Positions 11,750 to 23,406 of a DNA stretch of 64,000 nucleotides are shown here, in pieces; position 1 is the first letter of the stretch, and every line of letters starts with the position of its first letter. The notes beneath the pieces were generated by a model that saw only the letters and a list, made by a program, of their open reading frames with translations, searched no databases and had not been told where the DNA came from. The stretch is from positions 1,903,981 through 1,967,980 of the forward strand of contig JACAXG010000092.1 of assembly GCA_018881555.1 (NCBI GenBank). Reading direction: 5' to 3'. The DNA is from Amblyornis subalaris. Taxonomy: Eukaryota > Chordata > Aves > Passeriformes > Ptilonorhynchidae. The translations under genes and the position numbers were made by a program.

Positions 11750-12615
11750 AGAATCGTAGAATATCCTGAATTGGAAGGAACCCACAAGGATCATCAAAGT
11801 CCAGTTCCTGGCCCTGCACAGGACAGCCCCAAGAATCCCAACACTTCTTGAAGTCTGTCAGGCTTGGTGCTATAACCCTGGGAAGCCTATTCCAGTGCCC
11901 AAACNCCCTCTGGATTAAAACCCTTTTACTAATATCCAACCTAAACCTGCCCTGACAGAACTTCAGGCCATTCCCTTGGATCCTGTCACTGGTCACCAGA
12001 GAGCAGAGATCAGTGTCTGCCCCTCCACTTCTCCTCACAAGGATGTTGAAGACTGTGATGAGGTCTCCCTTCAAGTCTCCTCTTCCCCAGGCTGAACAGA
12101 CCAAGTCACCTCAGCCACTCCTCATGCAGTTTCCGTTCAAGGCCCTTCACCATCTTCGTGGCCCTCCTTGGGACACTCTCTAACACCTTTATATCTTTCT
12201 TATATTGTGGCACCCAAAACTGCCCCCAGCACTCGAGGTGAGGCCGCCCCANTGNAGAGCAGAGTGGGACAATCCCCTCCCTTGCCCGGCTGGCGATGCT
12301 GTGCCTGATGCCCCCCAGGACACACTTGGCCCTCCTGGCTGCCAGGGCACTGCTGACTCTTGTTCAGCTTGCCATAGACCAGGACCCTCAGGTCCCTTTC
12401 CATAGCACTGCACTCCACCCNGTCATTTCCCAGTCTGTCTGAACATCCAGGGTTGTCCCATCTCAGGTGCAGAATACAGCACTTGTTGCTCACCCATCAC
12501 ACAACGCATTTATCCAGCTGTGTGTTGGACATTTTGTCCAGAGGGATACTGTGAGAGTCAGTATAGAAAGCTTTACTAAAATCCAAAGAGATTACCTCAA
12601 CTGGCATCCCTTGCT
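11750..12615 (-). mobile_element. CR1 LINE fragment, internally deleted
   Basis: On the plus strand this begins with the reversed CR1 3' tail GAATCGTAGAATATCCTG. Read on the minus strand, the C-terminal part of the CR1 ORF2 protein is recognisable. Landmarks are ILHLRW, an ERDL-VLV-GKL block, HWNRLPR and the tail GATGATCCTTGTGGG. Upstream, at about 12495-12600, there is a separate RT piece resembling DFSKAFDTVSHSILLDK, mutated here at several residues. The two pieces meet near 12484-12492 and read in frame as WVSN directly followed by KCCILHLRW. The stretch carrying the FADD catalytic box and about 100-150 further codons is therefore missing. The 5' end is truncated. It belongs to the same tail type as the copy at 25161-26055. 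Confidence 0.93.
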
Positions 12616-15600
12616 ACTTGCATTACCTTATTACAGCCCTACTGCTGTGCAAGTCCACAACAACTATTTAAACTCATGCAAGAAAAGCTTTAAGCCTTAT
12701 CTCCAGACATCAGCAATTCCCAGTGATGGTAATCAATCCCGCAATAAGCAGTTATGGAACAACTTTCACTAGAGAAGTTTTTCTTCTCAACCCTAATATT
12801 TTGTTCACCTACCATCTTTATAGTAGACATCTTTTCCTTTTAAATACAGCAGTGTATCTAAGTCATAGCATACCATGACAGAAGCAGGAGTGAAATATCT
12901 GCATGTAGAAGCAGTTGACAGTNATGTCCTTTTAAAGTATTAAAATGCTTAATGCATTGCTCTTTATAACTAATATTTACTGATTTAAGAACATCTGCTC
13001 CCCCCAGAATTGTTGAACAAATGAATACTGTATTAATGATAAGTGTAGAACAGTGCGCCCTGACTGCCCTTGGAGAGTTGCTACTGTGATTATGTATTTT
13101 GCTTGAAACTGAATGAGGAACACTGTAGTAAAAAGCATAGAAAGGAAAACATTTTTCACAAGGGTTTTACAGTGCATGTGAGCAGAGATAGTTACGTGAT
13201 GGATGAAGGAACTGTTGTGGAATCATTAAAGCATTTTAATAGTACCTAATTAATATGGCTGGCTGTTTGATAACATGAGAAAATAACCAGAAAGAGTAAT
13301 ATCTAAGAATTATTTGGGGTGAAAACTTAAATCTAGACTGACTTGTATGGTGAGAAAAGACACTGTAGAAATAAAAGCATTTATTTCATCTGTTATATCT
13401 GTTTCTTTCCTACAGGTATCAGAATATAGGTTGCCTGTCCCACTGCGTGTGCTTTGCTGAAGATTTAATGTCAACAAATAGGTGGGATCCCATCTTTTTC
13501 AGAAAATGAGTATTTTAGCTTCTTATAAAAATATCTTTTCATTGGTTATAAACAACTTTCTCCTCCAGTTTACAAGCTAGGGGAAGTAGGTCATCTGTTG
13601 CACAGAACAACACTATGTTTTGAATGACTTGAGAGGCTTAGCAGCTTTTCTCTGCCACGAGATTCTGCTCTGGTTCAGAATCAGACAATAGACATACTAT
13701 CGTACTTATCTGGCTAAAGAATAATGTGCCTTTACAAACGCCTTGGTGAAGACTCAAGATGTTGGTAATTTCTTTCAGGAACACACAAAAATAAGCTTGA
13801 GCTGTGTTTGTACTTTCCCCCCCAAGCCTGCTGAGAATTCAATATGTGATCACTAGGATTTTCTGCCTCTGAAGTACTCAAACTACAAAAGGCCAATTTA
13901 AATGTAAATGTAACACATACTCTGGTGATCAGTACAGAAGCTCTGTGGGAATATAGATCCTTTATAGGTGTCAACTAGAAATGTAGTTTCTTGAATGCTA
14001 AATAATTCAGATAGTAAATATGGGACCCTAATATNGGTGTCTCTGAATTTGGGTGTCACAGCTGTAGACTGTTGTTAACTACTTGAAAAAACTGTCAAAG
14101 AAAAGTTTATCTATTCATTTTGGTATAATCTGTTGGCAAATTCTGGTGAGCTCTGATTTTCTCTTATGTTTTTGTTCCCAGAATGGTTTTTCAGGTGCGA
14201 CCCTTGTAATCACATATCTCTGTAATGGTAATTACTGTATGTACAACNATTTAGCAATTCTGCTTATATTGCTACAAGTATTATTTGGTATATACTGTTC
14301 ATTTAAAATATACTTATCTCAGTTAGGTAGATACNATTACATAATTATTGAATGCAACTTTGAAAACAGTTAAATGATAAGGAATTAGCTTGACATTTTA
14401 CCTATTAAACACCAGGAAAGTCTAAAATCAAGCAGCTTAACTGTACGGATTTTTCGAAGAGCATGTTAATGGTGATAAAAGACAGTCTGAGGTGATAGAC
14501 TGATTTAAGGCTGCAGCTAATTAGTGAGATCCTGGTTAGAACCACAGGACCTAATGATTTGATAAAGCTGTCTTGTGAAGCATCGATCTCTTTTTCTCGA
14601 AACTCTACAAATAGTTCTCACTGAGTGCTAGTGACATGCCTGAAATTAAACATCTGGATCCCTGGACTGCAGTCAGACCACCCACTATAAACCCCCAAAA
14701 TTTTGTTGATCACTGAAATTGTTGGCAACTGGAAACAAGGGGGAACAATGCTGCTTAGTTACATGCCCACACATCAAAAGACTACATAGTACTTTTCAGG
14801 AGAACAGAATTATCTGTAACACTAGTTAAATGATAATTATGGATGGTTCACCGCTGTTACAGTGCTATTGATTTACCATTGATCCTCTTTTGTGGTTTGA
14901 ATTGAGGTTCCTATGTTTTGTTTGCTCTTTTTTACCCGTTTCTGAGATGAATAGTTGGATGTGTAGGTCAGAATTCTCTAGTGCTTTCTACTGTGCATTT
15001 AGTTTTCTCTAGGTCCAGGAGCAATATATAATGATAAACATGTTGCCAAAAGTGTAAACTCGGGATTATTCTGGGATGGAGTAAATACTTGTGCACATAT
15101 AAAAAAGGAACATGACTTTCTTAAAAGGCCCATTTATTTATTTTAAAGGTATGTTTCAGCTTTCTGTCTGTATATTTGTAAAAACTGGAACTACCAAGTG
15201 AAAGAAAGAGTTGTTGTCAATACTTCTCTTCCTACAGTGTAGTCAAATTAATGGAAAAAATTAGGAATGATAGTTCAAAATGCCTTNTACTAATTCTGAA
15301 GACCTTAAATTAAATTTACTTCTCTCTCCAGGGAAGTTCTCTACTTTTCCTTTGAACCAATGAGACATCACTTGATTATCTATGGAGAGTGGCCTAACCA
15401 ATAAGGTGAAACAATTCTATTGCTAGCTCATAAAATAATGAAATAAATGTACAAAGCAGAAAATCCTTAAAGTTCCTGCTCTTCCATCTCCCCAACCCAG
15501 ANCCAGACCCATGGATAACTGTGCTGGATAATAAGCCTCATGTCAACTACTTGAGGTGAGGAGAAATGAGGACATAACCCTTCCTTTTTCAGAACTAGAA

Positions 15601-17777
15601 TATTTTTCCAGAGTTGCATGGCTTGCATGTCTAGAGGTTGATGGTTTTATTGTGGATTGTCTATGACAGTTTTTCTTTAAAAAACAAAAAAGATAATTCC
15701 CCCTGCTTTTAATGTAAAAATCTTTATTATAGATCTTTTAGAAGGATTAAAATACGTGCCAATATTTTCTTTTAATTTTTTAAGAGGTNTGAAACAGGCT
15801 TGAAATTTTGTGGGGTTTTGGTGTGTTCTTTTGGTTTTTTTTTCTTTTTGGTCTCTAAACTTAACAGAAAATTTAAAAAAATTAATTTCGAATATGATGA
15901 TGTTAGTATAATGCCTCTATTTTAACTCATCCTCTGACAAATGCAGATTTGTACCTTAAGACATTTTAGATAAATTTTCAAATGAAAGACAAATCCATAC
16001 TGTATGATCTGAAGTATTCTCTGTGTAGAATGACGTATACAGTGCAATCCTGAAATAGAATAGATATGTTCAGTGTTGTACATCTTGCCCAAATCTCAGC
16101 TTTCTCACCAATGCTTGGTTTCTAGCGAGCTCTGTTACCCTAAAGATGCTTCCCTCCTACTGTGGTTTCTTTGTTTTGCTTCTCTTGGCATGTTGGTGTT
16201 TGTTGAGCAATAAGGATGNCTTAATTGGGAAGAAGCTGGCTATGAGGCAAGAACCTTCCTGCTAGCATTTCCTGATGTGATAAACAGCTCCTGTGTTACA
16301 TGATGTACTTCTATTAAGCAGCTGCGTCGCTTCCTCTTTATCAAACTCTGACTATATGGCTGAAACAGCAGTGCTGGCAAACGCAATGAAATGTCTGAGA
16401 GCAGAAGCAGCAGACTGATCTGTCAGCTCTTGCCATGACACCTGTGGCAAGAGGTATTTTCTATCCTCAGAATGAATTGATTGCATTTTCATTTGGGACC
16501 TCTGTTTTACACTGGGGCCGTGGTGTGCGAGCACACAATTGGTCTGTGCTGCTGCTGTGGCACAGTATGAACCAAGAAGGCACTGGCGACATGTGCAGGA
16601 GTGTTTGTGCTGCCTGTAGAGATACTGCAGGTAACTGCAACTACACCAATATATCTCTGTGGCTTTATGCTGTGTAATGCAGAAAAACTGAGACGTGGAA
16701 AGCGGTATAAAAACAAAGCGTAGCATTGCTCTGTGCTTGGGATATTTCCATCTGGGATTTAGCCTCATAAAAATGTTACATAGATGAAGCTTTATTCTGA
16801 AATTGGAGCTAATTGGGAAAACCTTTGAAAAGTCTGTGTAAATTGCACGATGCAGACTGCTTAGGTAACGTGCATATACAATGAGATTGTTGTGAGGCTG
16901 TGACATCTAGAGTATTTGTCCTTTAAGCCAAGATCCCTGAAAGAATCTAAGCAAGCTTGTTTAAAAACACAACATCCCACATCAAAGCAGTTGTAACTTC
17001 TTTGTCTGTTTTGATCACAGTTAATGATCTATTCATTTGTCTTAAGCATGTTCTTATAACAAAATGTCCACAACTGCAAACTTCCAAATTTCAGAACTGC
17101 AGTTCTGGGGGTTTTGAATGCTTTGTTGTTTTTTTTTTTCAAGTGAAGTCTAAATGAAGTCTTTGGGAATAGTATTAAGAAAGTGTCAACATGCAGTAGG
17201 AAATACTTAAGATCTTGAAATATTTGTTTGAAGCGCTAGGTCTGGATGTGTAATTTGTCTTTAAATTTGTGCATGTAAATCAAAGCAAAGAGAAAATAAA
17301 AAGGATCAGAAACTCTAGGAAGTTATGTGCAAAATATAAATTGAGGCAAAGCCCAAATTGTCTAAGGAATCATTTCTTTTAAACATAAAATGCAGTCATA
17401 AATCTTTTCCAAAGAACTCAGAATGAAAAGAGCTGGCAAAGAGTGTGTAAAGCTAATTGATGGGGAAGGCATAAAAAGAGGACTTAAGGTCGAAACCACA
17501 GCAGAGAAATTATGTGAGGGGGTTTTTTGTTTGTTTGTTTGCTTTGGTTTTTTTGTATTTCTGTTCATCACTGAAAAGACTGGGGACTTCCTGCATAGAA
17601 ATCCCGGTATTAGTCTGTCAGGGAATCTCTTAAATTGTTTGGCAGAAGTATGGAATATGGAGAGAAAATGAACAAATAGGAATTGTGATTATATTCACCA
17701 CAGAGTTCTAAAATAACTCAAACTGTTTAACACAATTCATAGTTCAACTATCTCCAACTTAAAACTACTGTGGTATT
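12616..17777. other. long unique AT-rich stretch without genes
   Basis: No supported gene. The longest open frame is 184 codons on the minus strand at 16352-16906, in DNA somewhat richer in GC and CpG than its surroundings; it resembles no known family. A weak exon-like piece starts after TTTCTTTCCTACAG at 13416, but it has no good donor. Around 15345-15440 there are two CCAAT-type motifs in unique-looking DNA. Poly-T and G/T-rich low complexity occurs at 15808-15860, 17129-17141 and 17519-17558. Confidence 0.55.
17519..17558. repeat. G/T-rich simple repeat (GTTT)n-like
   Basis: TTTTTTGTTTGTTTGTTTGC is followed by further G/T-only sequence. It is one of several strand-asymmetric G/T (or A/C) low-complexity tracts in the window. 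Confidence 0.7.
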
Positions 17778-18035
17778 AGAGGCCAGGAAGTGGCAGAAGT
17801 GGCACCAGTGGGGTTTTTTTAAGGTTTCAGAGGTGATCTAAGTGACTACAGACTAGTGATTCTGCTGTCTGTGCAGGGCTAATTAATGGAAACACTTCCA
17901 AAAAGTAAAATTAGTAAACATAGATTAATAGAATATACTAGAGTGAATATGGTTTTATAAAGAGAAACTTTCTGCCTCAGGGGCTCAAAAAATGATTAGG
18001 AAAACAAAGAGAGGGTACTTGTAGATATCTCTTTG
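17778..18035 (+). mobile_element. ancient CR1-type LINE fragment (RT region)
   Basis: Conceptual reading gives a run resembling the segment before the RT catalytic core of CR1/L3-type LINEs. A weak KGSRGD-like stretch (17815-17840) is followed by SDYRLVILLSV, then QG, a stop, LMETL, and K-KISKH. Last comes RVNMVL where the family has a QHGF-like motif. The block order of RPVSLLS, PGK-ME-, KSKI and HGF matches the family, but there are several stops and frameshifts. It is far more diverged than the other CR1 copies here and probably predates the modern bird lineages. Both borders are approximate. Confidence 0.6.
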
Positions 18036-20029
18036 TTCCTTGAAGTCTGAGCCACAACCTACTGGAATCTATAGAATATTCCAGGGAATCATTGTGCGTT
18101 TGTGTTCTCATTTCTTTCTATTCATTCCCTGCTGGACATGGTAGGAGGGAAAAGGTTGAACTATACTCATATTCCATGAGACTTCTTCAGATCATGTTCT
18201 TCATGGTGAAATCCAATGGTGGGAAATGTTGATGGGTTGGTTTGGACTTTTTAATTTAGTCAGAGCAGATGTCTGCTGCTAGTTAGTATCCTGGCTTCTT
18301 GTGTCTGTGTCGTAGCCCATGCAAAAGATGAATATTCTCTAGAATGAGAAAGAAGTTGTAGATGTACAGGTGGTATACAGAACAAATGTATTAAACTTTC
18401 CATGTCATTGCATTAATCTGATTTTAATATGCCAAAGAAGTCTGATTTCTGAGATAGTAGCAAGAATTTGTCACTTCNCTGTGGGTCTTGAGGAACCTAT
18501 TTGTCTGTGATTTAGACTCTGTTCTTCAGAGTAAACTGACTGTATATTAATAACTACTAATGGTCTGTCATTCTCAAAACTGAGGAATTAGACAAACATT
18601 GCTATGGAAATGGATTTCAGAAATTGGCAAATAGTTTGATACTGACTGTTAGAAATAAGCTACTGTGCAAGATATGTTGTATGGGGAATCTAATGAGTAA
18701 CGGCAGCTACACAACTGCTGGTTTTATACAAATAGGTCTGCAAAGATATATAGAGTATCCAGTAAACATTCACCATGACTTGCAAAATGTAAATTGTAGC
18801 TCCTGAACTGCATTTGAATAGTGTATTGTGAGTTATTTGGAAGGTTTTATTAAATATAGTCACATGCCTGTATCTTTCAAACCTTATCAGGTGAATTCTA
18901 AGCAAATTTCCAAAAAGATTACTTGTTTGTCCTGGTCTAGGGAATGGGACTATTCTGATAACAATGTTTCTATGCATTCCAGCTCTAGCCAGACTTGTTT
19001 TCAGCTGTCTTTACACTGTGTGTGTGTAAAAAGAGCATTTGAGACTGCTGGTATAAGAAATTGCTGCTGCCATACTGTGTGACTTTATAGTTGTAAATGT
19101 GGAAAAGTAATGCAAAGATGGAACTCAGATAATGGGACTCTGTCTGAGGAGTTCCATCTAGAACTGAAACAAATCTTTGTGCCCAAGAACTCCTAACATG
19201 AGTATTGGTAAGGTATTTTGAATTTGTATTTAAAGTCCTTTGTATTGCTTTGTTTTTTATCCTTCATATTTCAAACTGATTTAATTGGATAGATGATCCA
19301 GAGTGACAGTGAACAGACACTATGGTTTTGTTATTCTTGGTATTTGAGAAGAAGGGATTTTTACACCAACATAAATCTTTCATCAAGGCAGAATCCACAA
19401 TCTTGTAGTTATGGCCAGTTTAGAACTTCTATGAAATCCTGCTGGCAACAGACACTCTTTGATCATTAATCCTTGCTACAAGAAGCTTAAGGAAATATTT
19501 ATCAGCTTTTTAATCTACTTCTTATGTGTCACTTTCCTTTTTTTTTTTTGCATGAGTCTTTTCAATTGAAATATTATGCTACAATGAGTTGGCAAGCAAG
19601 GCTTTAAATAAATAACAGGAACTAGATCCTGTTAAACTTGCCAGGTATGTCTTTATCAAAAGTATTATTGAGGTTTTCTCCTCTCTTTAATTATATTTTA
19701 ATCCTTTAATTCTTTAGCATTTGAATTAATTCTTTATTAATAGTCTTGTGTCAGCCATTTAATATTTCCCCAGGATCAATATCAGGTCGACAAGATGTTA
19801 CCACGCAGATTCCTTCATTTACCATTTAATATTTATGCAAAACTTTAGGTGTCTTCTATTTGAAATTTGGTTCCTGTGCCAAGTTCTGTTGAACCCTGAC
19901 ATTTCTGTTCCAACCTCCCTCTGGAAGCAGGCTGTTTGGATGCAAGGAATCTGGAAGCAATTTCCCAACATCTGAGGTGCAGTTGTATATCCATCCTCTG
20001 ATATGACATCACTTCTCTTTTCAACTTGC

Positions 20030-20043
20030 AAAAAAAAAAAAAA
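20030..20043. repeat. poly-A tract
   Basis: An uninterrupted A-run after CAACTTGC, followed by TCATCAACAAAACCCC. No retroposed gene is recognisable upstream of it. Confidence 0.8.
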
Positions 20044-21647
20044 TCATCAACAAAACCCCACTGAAAATGAATCTATCATTTGCTTGAAATGCATCAATCA
20101 TTTCTATCTAGAAAGGCACTTGAAGTATGCTGATAAATTTTATTTCTATCTCAAATAAACACAAGACACTATGGCCTCCTATCATATTTATTAACTTTGA
20201 TAATCATTTATTTCTATGGTGTCCTTTGCTTCCTTTACTGATTTCACCCCCTACACTTCAAGATTTATAACTTCATTCATATTCACTGCACACAGCCATT
20301 ACATATGTATACCGGATTTTATAAGTGCTTTTTTTCCCCATGAGCAACATACTGATTTTTCTTAGATTCATGAAACTTTATTCAGTCATAGGATTCTGAT
20401 TTCTAGATAATCTAGTCAAGTAATGCTAAATAACTTCCAATTATTATTCAGTTGTATTAATATTTTATCAAATTGCCTTGAACCATTTGTCCTCAGATTC
20501 ATGAACATAGTTTGAATGTCTTTGAATTTGAAAATAAAGAATGTGGTATTTGCAAAACATAAATGCACTAGCTTTTAAAAAAGTGAAAGAACCTAGCTAC
20601 AAAAATGTTAATTTATTTTTCATTACTTCTCCTTCTTAAATAGAAACTGTAATGATGGTGGATGCTTCTCATAAATTCTGAAGAATTTAGGCCTTCTGAT
20701 TTTAAGTTCATGCAAAAACTCCAAACTATAGATAAAGTTGCAGAGTCATCCAGAGAAGAAAATCTTTGGGTTGAAAGAGACTCCTATTTGGCTTCTAAAT
20801 TTTTGAGGAAGAACAAATATAAGATTCTGGCTCCCNGTTGCAAATGTTAAAGTATACAAATTTGCCCAGTAAACGAGATGTACACATATGCTGTGTCCCT
20901 AGTCCCCTACTCCCTACTGTGGCTGCAGGGAAACAGACCCTGGGAAGTCCTGTATGGTTGAATTTGGAACAAAATGGAAGCTGTTGACTTGGTATTTTGT
21001 CAGTGTCTGCTCCTCTACTGCACATACGTGTTGGCTCTTGGGTGAAAGATGTTAGCACGCGGTATGTGGACGAAATCTCGTTCAAAAGTTTCAACAGAAT
21101 ATTCCTGGGAAGTAATTGTGTCTCCAGCATCACCACTTTAAGAGGCTGAGGCAAAGTAAAAGTTCCCAAGTACAAGACAGTACTTGTCTCAGCTGGTATG
21201 CAGAGCAATTGCAGCATTGCAAAACTGCATGGCACAGCATTTTTTTCAGAATTAAAAATGTGCCCATATTCCAAAAGAACCTGCAAGGCAATATGTAACA
21301 GCATCATACACAATGTAATGANTTAGTCATGTGAAACTATTAATCATACTCCTTTCACCACTTGCTACTCTATTAATCCATTCCTGTCAGAAATTTAACA
21401 TTACAAATTCTTCAGATGTCTCATACACCTACCACTGTTTAAATTAATGTTCAGCTTCCTCAAGTCTCATTTCCCTTCAAAATACCTGTTTTTCCCAAGG
21501 AATCAGACAGTACAATTCCCATAGGAAGTTTGTTGTTATAAATACTGTGAGAGTCAGTTCTGAAATTAAAAACCTAGAATTATTTCATGCTTAGCAATGC
21601 ATGACTACAATAGTTAAGCTTTGTAAACTTTTTGCTAACTGCAAAAT

Positions 21648-21661
21648 AAAAAAAAAAAAAA
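21648..21661. repeat. poly-A tract
   Basis: An A-run following GCAAAAT. The upstream sequence shows no processed pseudogene that I can recognise. Confidence 0.75.
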
Positions 21662-22099
21662 GGAAGAAACCAAGCTTTCTGTATTTTGTGGATGAGTGGG
21701 TGCAGCAAAAAACCGTGACATCCTCAGTACTTTGCAAGAATCTAAATATGAGTCAGCAGTAGGAAATAGGTAACTGTAGGAATAAGACCAGGTGATATCT
21801 AAAATACTTTGCTGACCTCTGAAGAAATGGAATATAAACATGGAGTAGGTTGCTGGTGATATACTCTCTCCATTTTAAGAATTGATGAGATGCTATTTTA
21901 GGAAAACATTTACATTTCAAGAGGATGATATCGAAACATCAACACAGCAGAAATGAGACTTCAGTGTCTGATGCCTCTGGAAGGTGATTTGGGTTTTGCT
22001 GGTGCGACTGAGGTTTTGGAGTTGAGGTTTTTTTTGCAGTGCTGCATATGGGAAAATGGAAGCATTTTTAGAAATTGAATACAGAATTAGAATTANAGG

Positions 22100-22189
22100 G
22101 TCATAAGACAGGGTCATATATGATCATTCGGGTTGGAAGGGACCTCAGGAGGTCTCTAATCCAACCTGCTGCTTAAAGCAGGGTCAGTT
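22100..22189 (-). mobile_element. CR1 LINE, 3' end (left part, split by an LTR)
   Basis: In plus orientation this reads TGATCATTCGGGTTGGAAGG, GACCTCAGGAGGTCTCTAAT, CCAACCTGCTGC and AAAGCAGGGTCAGTT. That is the reverse complement of a CR1-Y-like 3' end. The sequence breaks off exactly at 22189 and resumes at 22976, after a 786-bp insertion. The two halves belong to one element. Confidence 0.85.
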
Positions 22190-22760
22190 TGTAGCAGGAG
22201 GATCTGCCTTGAAGTGTGGGCAGCTCAAACAATGCCCTATTTTGCAAGCTATTGGTGGTGGGCTGAGAGGGGGCTCATGTGCTGCTTTTGGTGCTAAATT
22301 ATCCTAAAACCAGTCTGACACATCAACCCCAAATTAACATTCTGATAGCGAGACAAAGATTTGGCAGATAAAACGCTAAGTTGATGTGGAGATGCATGAC
22401 TGGCAGTCAATCATATAAAAGTCCAGTCCACTTTCATAAGGTAGGTTCTTCTAATGTTTTCCTTCTTGGAGAGTGTGTATGAAGTTTCCTCCCTTGAAGC
22501 AGGGATGTCTCTTCAAAGATACTTCTTGAGGCTGAGTTAAAGAGATATGCCCATGAGCACTAGTATGGTGAGTTACATCAATCTCTACTTAATAACTAGG
22601 GGATTTTGCTAGCTTTAATTTAATTGCTTTAATATAATTGCTTTGATACAGTGCACTATACTATATTGTATACTATTAGTAGTTTTAGTGTTTAGACTGT
22701 GTAGTAAATAACTGATTAAAATATTTTGTCTAATAATTTGTCATAATAAATAAATCATTT

Positions 22761-22768
22761 TATATAAA
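22761..22768 (+). promoter_or_regulatory. TATA box of the nested solo LTR
   Basis: TATATAAA lies about 170 bp upstream of the LTR polyadenylation signal, a plausible spacing for U3 promoter to R/U5. Being in AT-rich DNA, it could occur by chance. Confidence 0.4.
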
Positions 22769-22937
22769 TATACCTGATTTGCCATCTTTCATCCTGTGGG
22801 ACAAAGTTACTTAAACCATTGATAAAGTCTGGAGCTAAGATTGGATCCAGTTACACCCAGACTCCTCTCTCTGAGAAGAAATTTAGAAAGCAAGGGGGTC
22901 CTTTCTGCACCTCGTGGCTCAATGGCAGCACTCCCCT

Positions 22938-22943
22938 AATAAA
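22938..22943 (+). promoter_or_regulatory. polyadenylation signal of the nested solo LTR
   Basis: AATAAA in the context CTCCCCTAATAAACTTTG, 32 bp before the LTR 3' end, the usual place in retroviral LTRs. Confidence 0.6.
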
Positions 22944-22975
22944 CTTTGTCTGAAGCTCCCACTCTGCCTGTGACA

Positions 22976-23165
22976 CAGCTGTGCGGTCAGACCAGGCTGG
23001 TCAGCCACATCCAATCTGGACTGAATATCTCTGAGGACAGCAGCTCCACTGCTTCACTGTCCTCAGGGTAAACTTGTTTCCTTATACCCAGGACGGACCC
23101 TATGGAATACTGTTTACGAGTTACTGTTGTATGATCCATTCACCACCACCCTCTGAAATCAGTAA
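22976..23165 (-). mobile_element. CR1 LINE, continuation of the split element
   Basis: This carries on the reversed CR1-Y-like sequence: GTGCGGTCAGACCAGGCTGG, CATCCAATCTGG, AATATCTCTGAGGACAG, CTCCACTGCTTCACTGTCCT and TTTCCTTATACCCAGG. The last part (to about 23165) is weaker and has small deletions. No RT motif remains; this is 3'-terminal ORF2 and UTR only. Confidence 0.8.
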
Positions 23166-23251
23166 TTCAGGCTTTTACCCATCTGCTTTTTCGGTGTTGT
23201 AAACTATAATGTCTTAATTTGTTTCTAAGAATACTGTGAGGGACTGCTCAT

Positions 23252-23406
23252 GGGAGATTAGCTCAGTTGGTTAGAGCATGGTGCTAATAACACCAAGGTT
23301 TTGGATTCAATCCCCATGTGGGCCATTCACTTAAGCTTTGACTTGCTGATCCTTGTGTGTCCCTTCCAGATCAGAATAATCTGTGAACTGTGATTTCTGT
23401 GATCTG
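23252..23406 (+). mobile_element. tRNA-Ile-derived SINE with CR1-like tail, well preserved copy
   Basis: Positions 23252-23325 look like a tRNA-Ile gene. The A box TAGCTCAGTTGG (23259-23270) fits the Pol III consensus. The anticodon arm is GTGCTAATAACACC (anticodon AAT), and the B-box-like GGATTCAATCC (23303-23313) has two changes. The acceptor end GGGCCA is present. The tail reads TTCACTTAAG, then GCTGATCCTTGTG, TGTCCCTTCCAGATCAG and a TTCTGTGATCT repeat end, like the CR1 3' end at 25161-26055. The acceptor stem does not pair properly (GGGAGAT against ATGTGGGCCA), so it is not a working tRNA. It lies about 90 bp beyond the split CR1. From memory it resembles TguSINE1. Confidence 0.9.

Larger units (their letters stand above)
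18036..22099. other. unique AT-rich non-genic DNA
   Basis: No gene recognised. The 172-codon minus frame at 20795-21313 contains an ambiguous base and no identifiable domain. Homopolymer runs occur at 19540-19550 (T), 20030-20043 (A) and 21648-21661 (A). Confidence 0.55.
22190..22975 (+). mobile_element. solo LTR inserted into the CR1 element
   Basis: The insert starts TGTAGCAGG and ends CTGTGACA, so it has the TG...CA ends of an LTR. It is flanked by CAGTT (22185-22189) and CAGCT (22976-22980), a 5-bp target duplication with one change. Removing the insert restores continuous CR1 sequence. A TATA box (TATATAAA, 22761-22768) lies in an AT-rich part. AATAAA at 22938-22943 is followed by a short region ending in TGACA, which fits U3-R-U5 order on the plus strand. 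I do not recognise the family. The 5-bp duplication favours an ERVL-type element over ERV1 (usually 4 bp) or avian ERVK (usually 6 bp). There is no internal viral sequence. Confidence 0.78.

Noticed and set aside
13416..13512. Possible terminal exon after the TTTCTTTCCTACAG acceptor
   Set aside because: The acceptor is good but no upstream partner exon or polyadenylation signal is apparent, and the open stretch is only about 30 codons.
15345..15440. LTR-like promoter with two CCAAT motifs
   Set aside because: No TG...CA ends, target duplication or polyadenylation context could be defined.
20795..21313. 172-codon minus-strand open frame
   Set aside because: No recognisable domain, no splice context, and it contains an ambiguous base; length alone is compatible with chance in 64 kb read in six frames.
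23252..23325. A working tRNA-Ile(AAT) gene
   Set aside because: The acceptor stem does not pair, the T-arm has changes, and a CR1-type tail follows directly, so it is the head of a SINE.
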